DNA from: Streptomyces sp. NRRL B-24484
GTDB lineage: Bacteria; Actinomycetota; Actinomycetes; Streptomycetales; Streptomycetaceae
Assembly: GCF_000717715.1 (NCBI RefSeq)
Contig: NZ_JOAI01000025.1
Location: forward strand, 1 to 64,000
DNA length: 64,000 bases
Direction: 5' to 3'
The notes under the pieces were generated by a model, which saw only the letters and a program-made list of their open reading frames with translations, did no database searches and was not told where the DNA came from. The number at the start of each line of letters is the position of its first letter. The stretch's first letter is position 1. Shown piece after piece: positions 41,391 through 50,718 of this stretch. The position numbers and the translations under genes were made by a program.

Positions 41391-41397
41391 GGGGCAT

Positions 41398-41403
41398 ACC
41401 GTA
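41398..41403 (-). promoter_or_regulatory. Candidate -10 element, leaderless start
   Basis: On the leftward strand TACGGT is followed by 7 bases and the ATG of the DUF6643-type gene. No ribosome site is present, which agrees with a leaderless message. No clear -35 box was found. Confidence 0.5.
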
Positions 41404-41585
41404 AGCCCACAACGTGCCTGCTGAGGAGAGTGGAAGAGGTGGGATTTCGACCGTTCACACAGTCTTCGCTCGCTCGAAGCGCTCGAAAGTGTGCAAATCA
41501 GACATACTCTCGACCAGTTCAAGCCATCCGACCCTCCTGACCGCCGGTCGAACGCCGGGCGAACCGTCGGCATCGGCCCGTCGGA

Positions 41586-41609
41586 CCCTCCGCCGCCCGA
41601 GGCGGAGGG
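41586..41609 (-). terminator. Terminator of mscL
   Basis: CCCTCCGCC (41586-41594) pairs with GGCGGAGGG (41601-41609) around a 6-base loop, 75 bases beyond the mscL stop codon in the leftward direction. The rest of the 293-base gap between mscL and the DUF6643 gene shows nothing I can name. Confidence 0.6.
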
Positions 41610-41683
41610 CGTGCGCTCCGGACCGCGCGCCGGTGGGCCCAGGCCGTCGGGCGACGGACCGGACCGACCGGTGAAAGCGCACG

Positions 41684-42127
41684 TCAGCCGACGTGTACGC
41701 TCTGCGCCGGGAAGCCGGGACGGCCCGCCAGCTCCGTCGTGCAGTGCGCGCAGCGGACGGCCGCGACCGGCACCGTGCTCAGGCAGTCCGGGCAGTCGGC
41801 CTTCGCCACCGGCACGTCCTTGCGCGGCTCGAAGCGGGCCTGCAGCCGGCCGACCGGAACCACCACGGCGAAGTAGATGACCGCGGCGATCAGTACGAAG
41901 CTGATCAGCGCGTTCATGAACGCCCCGTACGGGAACACCGTGCCCGCGACGGTGAAGGCCTCCTTGCTGTAGTCGCCGACCGCGCCGCTGGCGATGCCGA
42001 TCAGCGGGGTCAGGAACGCCGTCACGAAGCCCGTCACCACGGCCGTGAAGGCCGCACCGATGACGATGCCGACCGCCAGGTCGACGACGTTGCCGCGCAG
42101 CAGGAAGCTGCGGAATCCCTTGAACAC
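41684..42127 (-). CDS. mscL: Large-conductance mechanosensitive channel with C-terminal zinc ribbon
   Basis: The first 105 residues are MscL: the amphipathic N-terminus FKGFRSFLLRGNVVDLAVG, membrane span 1 (about 15-42) with the pore-lining AVGIVIGAAF, and span 2 (about 69-92). The channel opens under membrane tension to release solutes on osmotic downshock. Beyond the usual end, Cys112/Cys115 and Cys126/Cys129 form a CxxC...CxxC treble-clef-like motif, suggesting a metal-binding cytoplasmic tail. The GTG at 42127 follows GAGGAG. The gene appears to be transcribed alone. Confidence 0.95.
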   Translation of the reverse strand: MFKGFRSFLLRGNVVDLAVGIVIGAAFTAVVTGFVTAFLTPLIGIASGAVGDYSKEAFTVAGTVFPYGAFMNALISFVLIAAVIYFAVVVPVGRLQARFEPRKDVPVAKADCPDCLSTVPVAAVRCAHCTTELAGRPGFPAQSVHVG

Positions 42128-42323
42128 CGGGTGACTCCTCGAAATGCGTCGGACCGCGCCGGCCCCGGCCCGGCCGGGACCCGCGGGCCCCGCCGGCCAT
42201 CCTGCCGAGGCCGGGACGGCCCGGTCCAACCGCCATCACCCGTTCCGCCCAGTCGTCGTACCGGCTCGTACCCGGCCGTGGCACGGGCCCGCCCGGGCCC
42301 GCCCCACGGCCTTCGACGGCCCG

Positions 42324-43523
42324 TCAGATCCCGGCCGCCCGCAGGCGATCGGCGTGGCCCTGCACCTTCACCACGGCCCCGGCCACCCGGCGCACCGCCG
42401 CCGCGTCCATGTGCGACCAGAGCGGCACCGTCAGCACCGAGCCGGCCAGCCGGTCCGTCAGCGGCAGCGACCCGGCCTGCCCGAGGTGCGCGTAGGCCCG
42501 TTGGCGGTGCACCGGCGGGTGGAAGTACCGGCGGGTGTCCACCCCCTCGGCCTTCACCGCCCGGCCGAGCTCCGCCGCGTCGAGGCCGAAGGCGGCCGGG
42601 TCCACGATCAGCGTCAGGTCCTTGAAGGTCGAGGTGTCGCCCGGCTCCGGCAGGGCGAGCCGCAGGCCCGGCAGCCCGGCCACCGCGGCCGCGAACTCCG
42701 CGACCAGGGCGCCGCGGTGCGCCACCCGCTCCGGCAGGCCGGCGAGCGAGGCCAGGCCGACCGCCGCGTGCAGCTCGCTCATCCGCGCGTTCAGCCCGGG
42801 GAAGAGCGTGTCGTAGTCGCCCGGGTTGCCGTAGTCGCGGGCGGTGCGCAGGGTCGCCGCGAGCGAGGCGTCCCGGGTGGCGACCAGACCGCCCTCACCC
42901 GCCACCGCCACCTTGGTCGGGCTCATCGAGAACACCTCGGCCAGCCCGAACCCGCCGATCGGCACGCCGCCGCGGGCGCTGCCGAAGCCGTGCGCGGCGT
43001 CGTAGACCAGCGGCACCCCGGCGCCGTCCGCGACCTGCTGCAGCCGCTCCACCTGGCAGGGCGTGCCGTACACGTGGGTGGCCATCAGCGCGGCCGGCCG
43101 GTCGGCGGCCTTGAGCCGGGCCTCCGCGTCCTCCGGGTCCAGGGTGACGTCCTGCTCGCGGGCCTCGGCGAACAGCGGCGTTCCGCCCGCCCAGTGCGCG
43201 GCGTGCGCGGTCGCCGAGAAGGTGAAGCCGGGCATCAGCACCGGCCGGCCGCCGTCCACCCCGGCGGCCTGCAGCACCAGCATCAGGCCGGCCGTGCAGT
43301 TTGAGACCGCCACCACGTGCGGCACCCGCAGCAGTTCGGCGGCCCGCTCCTCCAGCTCGGCGACCGTCCGCCCGTTGGTGAGCTGACCGCTCTCCAGGAC
43401 GGCGGCGATCCGGGTCAGCGCCTCCTCGGCGTGCGGGACCTTCACCCGGGTCAGCGGAAGGCCGCCGGGGAAGGCCGGGGTGCCGCCGAGGGCGGCGGGA
43501 GTGTCCAGGTCGGTGGTCGTCAT
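42324..43523 (-). CDS. DegT/DnrJ/EryC1/StrS family sugar aminotransferase
   Basis: The 399-residue PLP enzyme makes an amino sugar by transaminating a keto-deoxy nucleotide sugar. The PLP lysine is K204 in SMSPTKVAVAGEGG, with the supporting ATHVYGTPC, VYDAAHGFGS and RDYGNPGDYDT motifs in the expected order. Here it is the last gene of a leftward polysaccharide operon, overlapping the Wzy-like gene by four bases, so its product is likely an amino sugar unit or modification of that polymer. The matching dehydratase is not in the window. Confidence 0.92.
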   Translation of the reverse strand: MTTTDLDTPAALGGTPAFPGGLPLTRVKVPHAEEALTRIAAVLESGQLTNGRTVAELEERAAELLRVPHVVAVSNCTAGLMLVLQAAGVDGGRPVLMPGFTFSATAHAAHWAGGTPLFAEAREQDVTLDPEDAEARLKAADRPAALMATHVYGTPCQVERLQQVADGAGVPLVYDAAHGFGSARGGVPIGGFGLAEVFSMSPTKVAVAGEGGLVATRDASLAATLRTARDYGNPGDYDTLFPGLNARMSELHAAVGLASLAGLPERVAHRGALVAEFAAAVAGLPGLRLALPEPGDTSTFKDLTLIVDPAAFGLDAAELGRAVKAEGVDTRRYFHPPVHRQRAYAHLGQAGSLPLTDRLAGSVLTVPLWSHMDAAAVRRVAGAVVKVQGHADRLRAAGI

Positions 43524-45085
43524 GGTCGGGTCGATCCCCCCAGGGTCGGTCGGTTGCCGGGTGTCCGCGCGGAGCCGGGTGCCGCCGCGACGGCGTCGGG
43601 TGGTGCGGTCTCGGTCGGTGCACCGCCGGGCGGCGGCTCCGGCCGGCCGCCCCACTGGCCGGGCTGCACCCGCCACAGCGGCGGCCGGGAGTGCGCCCGG
43701 ACCTTCGGGCGGTCCGCGTCCGGCCGCGGCACGGCGAGCAGCACCAGCACCAGCGGCAGCACCTGCACGCGCTCGCGCGACAGGATGCCCAGGTTGTTGA
43801 TGGTCGAGAACGCCCAGCAGAACAGCAGGGTGTAGACGATCGTGAAGGCGATGTAGGACCGCCGCAGGAACCACCGCGGCACCTGGCTCAGCCGGGGCCA
43901 GCTGCGGATGAACATCACCAGCAGCGCGAAGCACTCCACCGACTGCACCAGGTTCTGCACGTTCGACGCCTCGAACGGGAAGGGCCGGAACAGCACGCTG
44001 ACCACCGCCACCGGCAGCCCCGCCGGATTCAGGCTGAACTGCGGCGACTCGTCCTCCGCCGCCTGGTTGATCACCGACCCGCCCTGCGAGGTCCGCCGCG
44101 AGGTCTCCGACAGCACCTGGTTGACGCTGTCGCCGCCGGTGCCGCTCGTCCCGAAGAACGTCGACACCTGTTGCAGCATCAGCATCACCATCACGCCCAG
44201 CACCACGACGGTGAGCACCGTCTTCAGCGGCCCCAGCGCGCTCACCTGCTGCGGCCGCCGGCGCAGCACGTACGCCACCGTCAGGCCCGCGCCGGCCAGC
44301 ACGGTGACGTGCGGGCGGACCATGCCGGTGCCCAGCGAGCCCAGCGCGATGCAGAGGAAGGCGCCGAACCGGCGGTCCAGCAACCGCGCCACGCCGTAGG
44401 CGGTCAGGCCCAGGCAGAACATCATCCAGGCGTCCTTGCCGATGCTGGACGGCCAGAACAGCAGCGACGGCAGGAAGAACACCAGCTTCGCGTACCGCCG
44501 GGAGTCCGCCTCGGGGAAGGCGATCTGCAGCGCCCGCCAGAACAGCAGCAGGCCCCAGAAGCCCAGCCAGGAGAACACCAGGAAGCCACCGACCAGCGAC
44601 GGTCCGGTGATCGCGTACACCACGCCGGTCACGATGATGACGAAGCCGGTGCCGGCCACCTTCATCCCCAGGTCGTAGTGGAACGCCCCGGAGAGCGGGC
44701 TGTGGGTGTCCAGGAACAGCGCCAGCTCGCTGCCCCGCTGGTGGTACATCTTCGCGTCGGCCGCGCCGCCGTACAGCACGAAGGCCATCAGGTACCGCGG
44801 GAAGGCGCACAGCAGCTTGAGCGCCATCGCCAGCATCAGCAGCCGGAAGACGTCCTTCTCAGGGTTGGCGGCGGCGACCCGCGCCAGGATCGGCGTCCCG
44901 ATCGCCATCAGCGCGGGCAGGACCAGCAGCGCCCCCCAGGTGTCGTACCCGGTGTGCACCATGGCCAGCACGAACAGCGTCACGTAGCCGACCACCAGCG
45001 CGGCCGCCACCGCGGACGGCCAGGGCACCCGCCGGGCCAGCGCGGCCGCCGCGGTCACCGTCGGCCGGGCCGCCGCGGCGGCCAT
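43520..45085 (-). CDS. Wzy-like polysaccharide polymerase membrane protein
   Basis: The 521-residue protein has about 10-12 membrane spans, a large extracellular loop between the later spans (about 325-385, polar with DSVNQVLSETSRRTSQGG and an FSLNPAGLP segment), and a 60-residue Pro-rich cytoplasmic tail. This topology fits Wzy-type polymerases, which have little sequence conservation. Its place beside a Wzc-like gene, glycosyltransferases and a sugar aminotransferase supports the call. The ATG shares one base with the stop of the upstream GNAT gene, indicating coupled translation. It might alternatively be a flippase-like protein. Confidence 0.7.
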   Translation of the reverse strand: MAAAAARPTVTAAAALARRVPWPSAVAAALVVGYVTLFVLAMVHTGYDTWGALLVLPALMAIGTPILARVAAANPEKDVFRLLMLAMALKLLCAFPRYLMAFVLYGGAADAKMYHQRGSELALFLDTHSPLSGAFHYDLGMKVAGTGFVIIVTGVVYAITGPSLVGGFLVFSWLGFWGLLLFWRALQIAFPEADSRRYAKLVFFLPSLLFWPSSIGKDAWMMFCLGLTAYGVARLLDRRFGAFLCIALGSLGTGMVRPHVTVLAGAGLTVAYVLRRRPQQVSALGPLKTVLTVVVLGVMVMLMLQQVSTFFGTSGTGGDSVNQVLSETSRRTSQGGSVINQAAEDESPQFSLNPAGLPVAVVSVLFRPFPFEASNVQNLVQSVECFALLVMFIRSWPRLSQVPRWFLRRSYIAFTIVYTLLFCWAFSTINNLGILSRERVQVLPLVLVLLAVPRPDADRPKVRAHSRPPLWRVQPGQWGGRPEPPPGGAPTETAPPDAVAAAPGSARTPGNRPTLGGSTRP

Positions 45086-46146
45086 CAGAAGACCTCCAGG
45101 TCACCCAGGTTGAACCGCCAGTCGGCCGGGGTCCGGCCCGCCGCGAGCGGACCGGCCGGCGAGCGGGCGGCCAGCACCATCCCGGTCCGCGGGGCCGTCA
45201 GGTAGCCGCTGCGCCGGGCTGCCGCGGCGGCCTCGGTGCCCGCCGCGAGGTGGCCCGCGACGTGGTCGCAGCCCGCCTTCGCGGCCTGCGTCAGCAGCCG
45301 GGCGGCGCTGCCCCGGTCGCCCGGCCGGACGATCACGTCGGCGAGCGTGAACTCGGCCAGCGGCCCGCGCCGCCGCGGCCGGCCGAAGGCCACCCCGGTC
45401 AGCTCGCCGCTGCGGTGGCAGGTCAGCACCCGGTAGTCCAGCCCGGGGGCGTCGCCGTACCGCCAGCGCAGGAAGTCCGCGGTGCGCCGGACGGCCAGCC
45501 GGGTGTCGGTGACGTCCGCCGCGGCCCGCTCGCGCAGCAGCTCGTCCAGACCCTTGCGCGGGCCGGCGAACCAGTCCTCGGCGGTCGGCAGCACGCACAC
45601 CGGCGGCCCGGCCGCATCCGACGGGCGCCGGGCCAGCGCCGCCCGCGCACCGCGCGCGAAAGCGGCCGGGCGGGCCACCCGGACGGCGATCGGCACCCGG
45701 CCGAGCTCCCGCCAGCCCATCTTCAGGTAGCCCGGCAGGCTGTTGCCGTTCGGGGTGTTGAAGACCAGCTCGGTGTCGCCGGAGACCTCCTCCAGCAGCC
45801 GCAGCGTCAGATCGCGGAAGATCCCGCGGCCCTGGAACTCCGGATGGGTCGCGGTGTCCACCGGGCGGACGGCGGGCACCGCCCGTCCGCCCGTCTGCCA
45901 CTGCCAGCGCAGGAACAGCCGCACCCCGGCCAGCCGCCCGCCCGGGCCCTCGGCGACCAGGCCCGGACTCGCGCCGAACGGGTTCCGCCGGTGTTTCCAC
46001 TCGAAGAACTCGGCACTGCGCGTGCCGGTCGGCCCGCCCGCCAGCGAGGCGGTCAGCAGGTCCAGCACGGCGGGCGTGTCCTCGTCCACGAGCGGACGGT
46101 ACGTCAGCCCGGCGCTTGACTCGGTCATCTGGGTCTTCGGCTCCAT
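45085..46146 (-). CDS. GNAT-fold acyltransferase of a polysaccharide locus
   Basis: The 353-residue protein has a GNAT core with the acyl-CoA loop HPEFQGRGIFRDL (about 104-116) and the typical FNTPNGNSLPGYLKMGWRELG segment, and a second, less clear GNAT-like half. Proteins of this kind lie in many exopolysaccharide clusters and may acylate the sugar or a precursor. The donor is unknown. The start is ATG 46146 or 46128. Neither has a strong ribosome site. It is co-directional with and translationally coupled to the Wzy-like gene. Confidence 0.8.
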   Translation of the reverse strand: MEPKTQMTESSAGLTYRPLVDEDTPAVLDLLTASLAGGPTGTRSAEFFEWKHRRNPFGASPGLVAEGPGGRLAGVRLFLRWQWQTGGRAVPAVRPVDTATHPEFQGRGIFRDLTLRLLEEVSGDTELVFNTPNGNSLPGYLKMGWRELGRVPIAVRVARPAAFARGARAALARRPSDAAGPPVCVLPTAEDWFAGPRKGLDELLRERAAADVTDTRLAVRRTADFLRWRYGDAPGLDYRVLTCHRSGELTGVAFGRPRRRGPLAEFTLADVIVRPGDRGSAARLLTQAAKAGCDHVAGHLAAGTEAAAAARRSGYLTAPRTGMVLAARSPAGPLAAGRTPADWRFNLGDLEVF

Positions 46147-46189
46147 GTCGTCTCGCTCGGCGGGTGCTGCCGGTCGGTGACCGCATCGG

Positions 46190-47284
46190 TCAACGGGCCA
46201 GTACCCGGGCGTACACCTGCTCGATCGCACGCTGCGCCCCGGCCGTGTCGAAGGTCCGGGACCGCTCCCGGGCGGCCTTCCCGAGCCGCTCGCGCAGCCC
46301 CTCGTCGGCGACGAGGCTGCCGAGCGCGGCGGCCAGCGCGGCCGGGTCGCCGGGCGGGACCAGCAGCCCCTCGGCACCGTCGTCCAGCACCTCCGGCATC
46401 CCGCCGACCCGGGTCACCACCGACGGCAGACCGCTGGTCATCGCCTCCATCAGGGCCACCGGCAGACCCTCCTGGCGGGAGCTCAGGGTGAACACGTCGA
46501 GCGCGGGCAGCAGCGCCGGCACGTCCGGCCGGGAGCCGGCGAACACCACGCCCGCGCCGGCCCGGGCGCGCAGCTCGGCCTCCAGCGGCCCGGCACCGAT
46601 CACCACCAGCCCCGCCGAGGGGTGCTCGCGGCGCAGCAGGTCGAAGGCGGCGAGCAGGGTGGCCTGGTCCTTCTTGGCGGTCAGGTTGCCGACCGTGCCG
46701 ATCACCGGGGCGTCGGCCGGCAGGCCGAGTCCGGCCCGCGCGGCGGCCCGGGCGGCCGGCCCCTCGGGGGCGCCGGCCAGGTCCGGGCCGTGGTGCACCA
46801 CGGTGACCCAGTGCTCGTCCGGGCGGCGCCGGGCGATCGTCGCCGCCACCGCGTGCGAGACCGCCACCACGGCGTCGTTGCGCCGGTAGGTCAGTGCGTT
46901 GGCCCAGCGGGTGGCCGTCCGGTAGCGCTCCCAGACGTTGTGCTCGGTGTGCACCAGCCGCGGCGCCCGCGGCCCGAACGCGGCCAGCCGGGCCGCCACC
47001 GCCGGGATCGGCATGTGCGAGTGCACCAGGTCGTAGCGCCGGTCGGCGAGCAGCCGGCGCAGCCGCAGCGGCCAGAGCGCACCCGGCGCCCCGCCCAGGC
47101 AGTGCACCGGCACCCCCGCCGCCTCCAGCGCGGGCACCAGGGCGTCCTTGTACGGCAGCACGTAGGCCACCTCGATCTCGTACCGCCCGGTGTCGGCGTG
47201 CCGGGCGCAGTTGACCAGCAACTGTTCGGCCCCGCCCCGGCCGAGGCCCTTGGCCAGCCAGAGCACCCGCCGCCGGCCGCTCAC
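46190..47284 (-). CDS. GT4 family glycosyltransferase
   Basis: This 364-residue GT-B enzyme adds a sugar from a nucleotide donor to a growing glycan. It begins VLWLAKGLGRGGAEQ, with the GGAE-type GT4 N-terminus, has VIGTVGNLTAKKDQATLL at the start of the donor domain, and the E-x7-E type donor site in SSRQEGLPVALMEAM. The GTG start overlaps the end of the Wzc-like gene by four bases, so the two are translated together. It lies in the middle of the leftward polysaccharide operon, and its sugar specificity is unknown. Confidence 0.92.
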   Translation of the reverse strand: MSGRRRVLWLAKGLGRGGAEQLLVNCARHADTGRYEIEVAYVLPYKDALVPALEAAGVPVHCLGGAPGALWPLRLRRLLADRRYDLVHSHMPIPAVAARLAAFGPRAPRLVHTEHNVWERYRTATRWANALTYRRNDAVVAVSHAVAATIARRRPDEHWVTVVHHGPDLAGAPEGPAARAAARAGLGLPADAPVIGTVGNLTAKKDQATLLAAFDLLRREHPSAGLVVIGAGPLEAELRARAGAGVVFAGSRPDVPALLPALDVFTLSSRQEGLPVALMEAMTSGLPSVVTRVGGMPEVLDDGAEGLLVPPGDPAALAAALGSLVADEGLRERLGKAARERSRTFDTAGAQRAIEQVYARVLAR

Positions 47285-49095
47285 CGCTCCTCGATTTCGC
47301 GCAGCTGCAGGGTCGTCTCCACCACCGAGTCGGCGGACGGGCGGCGGGCCCAGCTGGGCGCCGCCCGGTGGTGCTCCTCGGCGACCGGCGCGGGCGCGGG
47401 CGCCGGTGCGGGTGCGGGTGCCGCGCCGCGGTCGGCCGGCTCGGTCCGCGCGACGGACTCCTCGCGCACCGCGGCGGGGGAGCGGCGGCCCTCCTCGGAC
47501 CGCGGCCCGGCGGCGGACGTGCGGCCCACCAGCAGCGCACCGGTTCTCAGCCCGTCCCGCTTCAGCCGGCGGCCGGAGGGGCCGACCGTGCCGAGCAGCG
47601 CCACGCCGGCGACCGGCACGCCGGTGCGGGCCAGCAGTTCGGAGACCCGGTCGGCCTGCTCCGGCGTCACGTTGCCGGCCATCGCCGTGACCAGCACCGC
47701 GTCGGCGTGCTGGACGAGGTCGTAGGCGTCGTTGGCGTGCAGCAGCGGCGAGGTGTCGATCAGCACCACGTCGGCGTGCTCGCGGGCCCGCCGCAGCACC
47801 TCGCCGGCCCGCAGCACCAGCGCGGCCGGGTACGCCGTCGTGTTGCCTCCGGTGATCAGCCGGACGCCTTCGGTGCCGGTCTCCCGGATCAGGTCGTCCA
47901 GCCCGGACAGCCGCTCCCCGCTGAGGAGTTCGGCCATGCCCGGGCCGTCGCCGATGCCGAAGTGCAGGTGGGTCTGCGGGTGCCGGAAGTCGCAGTCGAG
48001 CACCAGCACCGCCCGGCCGGTCTCGGCCAGCGCCGCGGCCAGGTTGGCGACGGTGGTGGTGCGGCCGTCGCCGCTGCGGCCGGACATCACCAGGATCACC
48101 GGTGCGGGCCCGGCGCGGCCCGGCGCGGCCGGTTCGCTGCCGGGCCGGCCGGAGAGCGACTCGGGGCCGGTGAGCAGCAGGGTGGAGCGCAGCGAACGGT
48201 AGGCCTCGGCCGCCGGGTCGGAGGGCCGGGCCACCACCAGCGGCTCGCGCAGCCGGCGCAGCCGCCCGGCGAGCTGCGGGATCTCGCCGATCACCGGCAG
48301 GTTGAACGCCTCCTCGGTGGTGTTGCGGGTGCGCAGCCGGGTGTCCATCCGGCTGAGCATCACCGCGGCGACGATGCCGAGCGCGAGGCCGAGGACGACC
48401 GCCAGGCCGAGCCGCACGCCGCGGCTGGGCGAGCTGAGCAGGCTGCCGCCGGCCTCCTTGGCGTCGATGCTGCCCCACTGCTGGACGGCGTCGGTCTGGC
48501 TGTAGTTCTGCAGGGTGCTGATGTCGGTCAGCGTCTTGGTGAGCGCGTTGAGCGCGGCGGTCAGCTGCGGCTGGAGCTTCGGCTGGTCGGCGGAGCCGGC
48601 CTTGGTGAAGGCGTGCTGCAGGTTGTTGACCTGCTCCTGCTGGGTGTCGGCCTGCGCCTGGAGCCGCTTGATCGACTCGTCGGCGCTCTTCTTCGACTCC
48701 TGGCCGTAGCCGGTGATGGTGGCGTCGGACAGCGCTGCCGCCAGGTCGGTGCAGGACTGCTGGGTGGGGCCGGTGGTGGTGAAGACCAGCATCTGGGTGG
48801 AGGCCGCGGTGACGGTGCGCCGGGCGGCGAGCGCGGCCACGTCCGTGACGTGGAGCTTCTTCGCGGCGGTGGTGGTCACGTTCGAGCCCTGCGCGTAGCT
48901 GAGCACCTGGTCGGCCCGGACGGACTCGCCCGCGCCGGCCACCGGGGTGATCGCCACCTTGCACTGCCACTTGCCGTCGTCCACGGCGTCGCCCGCCGGC
49001 GTCAGCAGGAAGCCGATGACCAGGGCGGCGAGGGTGCACCCGGCGAGCAGCCGCCAGTAGCGCCGCAGGACGGTGAAGTGGTTTGCCGGTTCCAC
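47281..49095 (-). CDS. Wzc/BY-kinase-like polysaccharide co-polymerase with altered Walker A
   Basis: The 604-residue protein has a Wzz-type layout: membrane span 1 (about 18-34), an extracellular coiled-coil region (about 120-205), span 2 (about 226-248), then a cytoplasmic ParA/BY-kinase-like domain. That domain keeps Walker A' VLVLDCDFRHPQ and Walker B VVLIDTSPLL, but its Walker A reads GRSGDGRTT, with Arg345 in place of the usual Lys. The C-terminus is an Ala-Pro repeat and has no Tyr cluster. It probably controls chain length or assembly with the Wzy-like protein, perhaps without kinase activity. The GTG at 49095 follows GAGGGGAA. Confidence 0.88.
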   Translation of the reverse strand: MEPANHFTVLRRYWRLLAGCTLAALVIGFLLTPAGDAVDDGKWQCKVAITPVAGAGESVRADQVLSYAQGSNVTTTAAKKLHVTDVAALAARRTVTAASTQMLVFTTTGPTQQSCTDLAAALSDATITGYGQESKKSADESIKRLQAQADTQQEQVNNLQHAFTKAGSADQPKLQPQLTAALNALTKTLTDISTLQNYSQTDAVQQWGSIDAKEAGGSLLSSPSRGVRLGLAVVLGLALGIVAAVMLSRMDTRLRTRNTTEEAFNLPVIGEIPQLAGRLRRLREPLVVARPSDPAAEAYRSLRSTLLLTGPESLSGRPGSEPAAPGRAGPAPVILVMSGRSGDGRTTTVANLAAALAETGRAVLVLDCDFRHPQTHLHFGIGDGPGMAELLSGERLSGLDDLIRETGTEGVRLITGGNTTAYPAALVLRAGEVLRRAREHADVVLIDTSPLLHANDAYDLVQHADAVLVTAMAGNVTPEQADRVSELLARTGVPVAGVALLGTVGPSGRRLKRDGLRTGALLVGRTSAAGPRSEEGRRSPAAVREESVARTEPADRGAAPAPAPAPAPAPVAEEHHRAAPSWARRPSADSVVETTLQLREIEER

Positions 49096-49566
49096 CGGTT
49101 GGTTCCCCTCGCGATCGTGGTGCGGGCACGCGGGTCACCGGGCCGGCCCGCCTCGGCGGACCCCGGTGCCGCCGGGTGCGGCAGGGTCGGGTGCGGCGGC
49201 CCCGGCACCGGGGCGGACGCGATCAGGTGGAGGTGGCCGGTAACGCGGCGGACCGGCGCGGACCGTCCGGCGGGACGGCGCATCGTGGCAGTCGTTGTGA
49301 CATCAGGCCCCCTGACGGCGTTGCCCACCCGGCCGCCCCGGCCCGGATGCCTCGCGCGGATAGCCGTACCCCCCCCCCGGCAGCCCGCTTACCCCCTGCG
49401 ATGCTTGCCTTCGCGGACCTGCGGCGCAAGCGCTTTGGCGATTCTCGGCGGCCGCATTTCGGCCCTCCCGCGCGCCCTGCCATGGTTGCGGCGGCTTTGT
49501 CCGCTTTCCGTGGCATGTCAACTCCGTTGTGCGGAGCGGTACTTCGGTGGTCGATCCGAAAGGGCC
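49096..49566. other. Non-coding gap between glycosyltransferase and Wzc-like genes
   Basis: No gene is supported in these 471 bases. A run of ten or more C's at 49369-49379 stands out. On the leftward strand TTGACA (49516-49521) is a perfect -35 box, but no good -10 follows at the right distance. The promoter of the Wzc-led operon is probably in this gap. Confidence 0.45.
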
Positions 49567-50718
49567 TCAGCGGCCGGCCGGCACCCGGCGCAGCGACCGC
49601 TCGTAGAAGCCCACCATCTGCCCGCAGACCTGCGGCAGCGTGAACGAGGTGAGGAACCGCGCCCGGGCCGCCTTCACCCGAAGCCGCGCCGCCGCCCGGT
49701 CGTCCAGGGCCGACACCAGCGCCGCCGCCAGCTCGGCCGGCCGCTCCGGCGGCACCAGCAGCGCGTAGTCCTCCGAGCCGACGGTCTCGCGCAGCGCCGG
49801 GACGTCCGCGCACACCAGCGGCACCCCGACCCCCATCGCCTCCATCGCCGCACTGCCCAACCCCTCCCACCGGGAGGGCACCGCGAACGCGTCCGAGGCC
49901 GCCATCAGGTCGTACACGTCGCCGCGCGGGCCCAGGAACCGCACCTGCCCGGCCCGGGCCGCCAGGGCCTCCAGCCGGGCGGTCTCCGTGCCCGGACTGC
50001 CCGCCAGCAGCAGCACCGCCTCCGGCGCCTGCCGGCGCACCCCGGCGAACGCCTCCACCAGCACGTCCAGCCCCTTCTGGTACTGCTGCCGGGCGGCGGC
50101 CAGCACCACCGGGGTGTCCTGCGCCAGCCCCAGCGCGGCCCGCACCGCCGCCCGCCGCTCCGGCGTCACCGACCCCAGCAGCTCCGGGTCGCGGCCGCGC
50201 GGCACCACGTCGATCCGGTCCGGCGAGACCCGCAGCCGCCGCGCCATCGACGAGGCGACGTGCCGGGTCAGCGCGTGGAAGCGCCGGGTGCCCTGCGCGG
50301 TCGCCGCGTCCACCGCCTGCGCCGCCCGCACCTTCCACGGCGACAGCCCGCGCGCGTGCAGGTGCTCCGGCCCGTACGAGGAGTTGACCAGGCTCGACAC
50401 CACGGGCGTGCCCGCGGCGAGCGCCGCCGCCCGGCCCAGCACGTCCGCCTCGTACAGCGTGGTGTGCACCAGGTCCGGCCGGTGCTCGCGGACCAGCCGG
50501 CGCAGCGCCGCAGCCCGCCCGGCCCGCCCCGAGCCGTGCACGCCGAACACCCGGGCGCCCGCCGCGACCAGCTCCGGCTGGAAGCCCCCCGGCGAGTCCT
50601 TCAGGTACGCGACGTCCAGGCGGACGCCCGAGCGCACCAGGTGCGGGGCCATCGAGGCCAACCCCTGCTCGGCACCGCCGATCCGGTGCAGGCTGTCGAT
50701 CACGTAGAGCACATGCAC
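49567..50718 (-). CDS. GT4 family glycosyltransferase
   Basis: The 383-residue GT-B enzyme starts VLYVIDSLHRIGGAEQGL, a GT4 N-terminus, and continues with the donor-domain motifs LAAARQQYQKGLDVLVEAF and the E-x7-E region SRWEGLGSAAMEAMGVG. It would use an activated sugar for polysaccharide or glycolipid assembly. GTG at 50718 follows a GGGGGG ribosome-like run. A 471-base gap separates it from the Wzc-led operon, so it may have its own promoter. It is divergent from a second glycosyltransferase gene. Confidence 0.92.
   Translation of the reverse strand: MHVLYVIDSLHRIGGAEQGLASMAPHLVRSGVRLDVAYLKDSPGGFQPELVAAGARVFGVHGSGRAGRAAALRRLVREHRPDLVHTTLYEADVLGRAAALAAGTPVVSSLVNSSYGPEHLHARGLSPWKVRAAQAVDAATAQGTRRFHALTRHVASSMARRLRVSPDRIDVVPRGRDPELLGSVTPERRAAVRAALGLAQDTPVVLAAARQQYQKGLDVLVEAFAGVRRQAPEAVLLLAGSPGTETARLEALAARAGQVRFLGPRGDVYDLMAASDAFAVPSRWEGLGSAAMEAMGVGVPLVCADVPALRETVGSEDYALLVPPERPAELAAALVSALDDRAAARLRVKAARARFLTSFTLPQVCGQMVGFYERSLRRVPAGR

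Noticed and set aside
49369..49379. Run of C's as a possible phase-variation tract
   Set aside because: It is in non-coding DNA far from a start codon, and no promoter was recognised around it. Length variation alone would have no clear effect.
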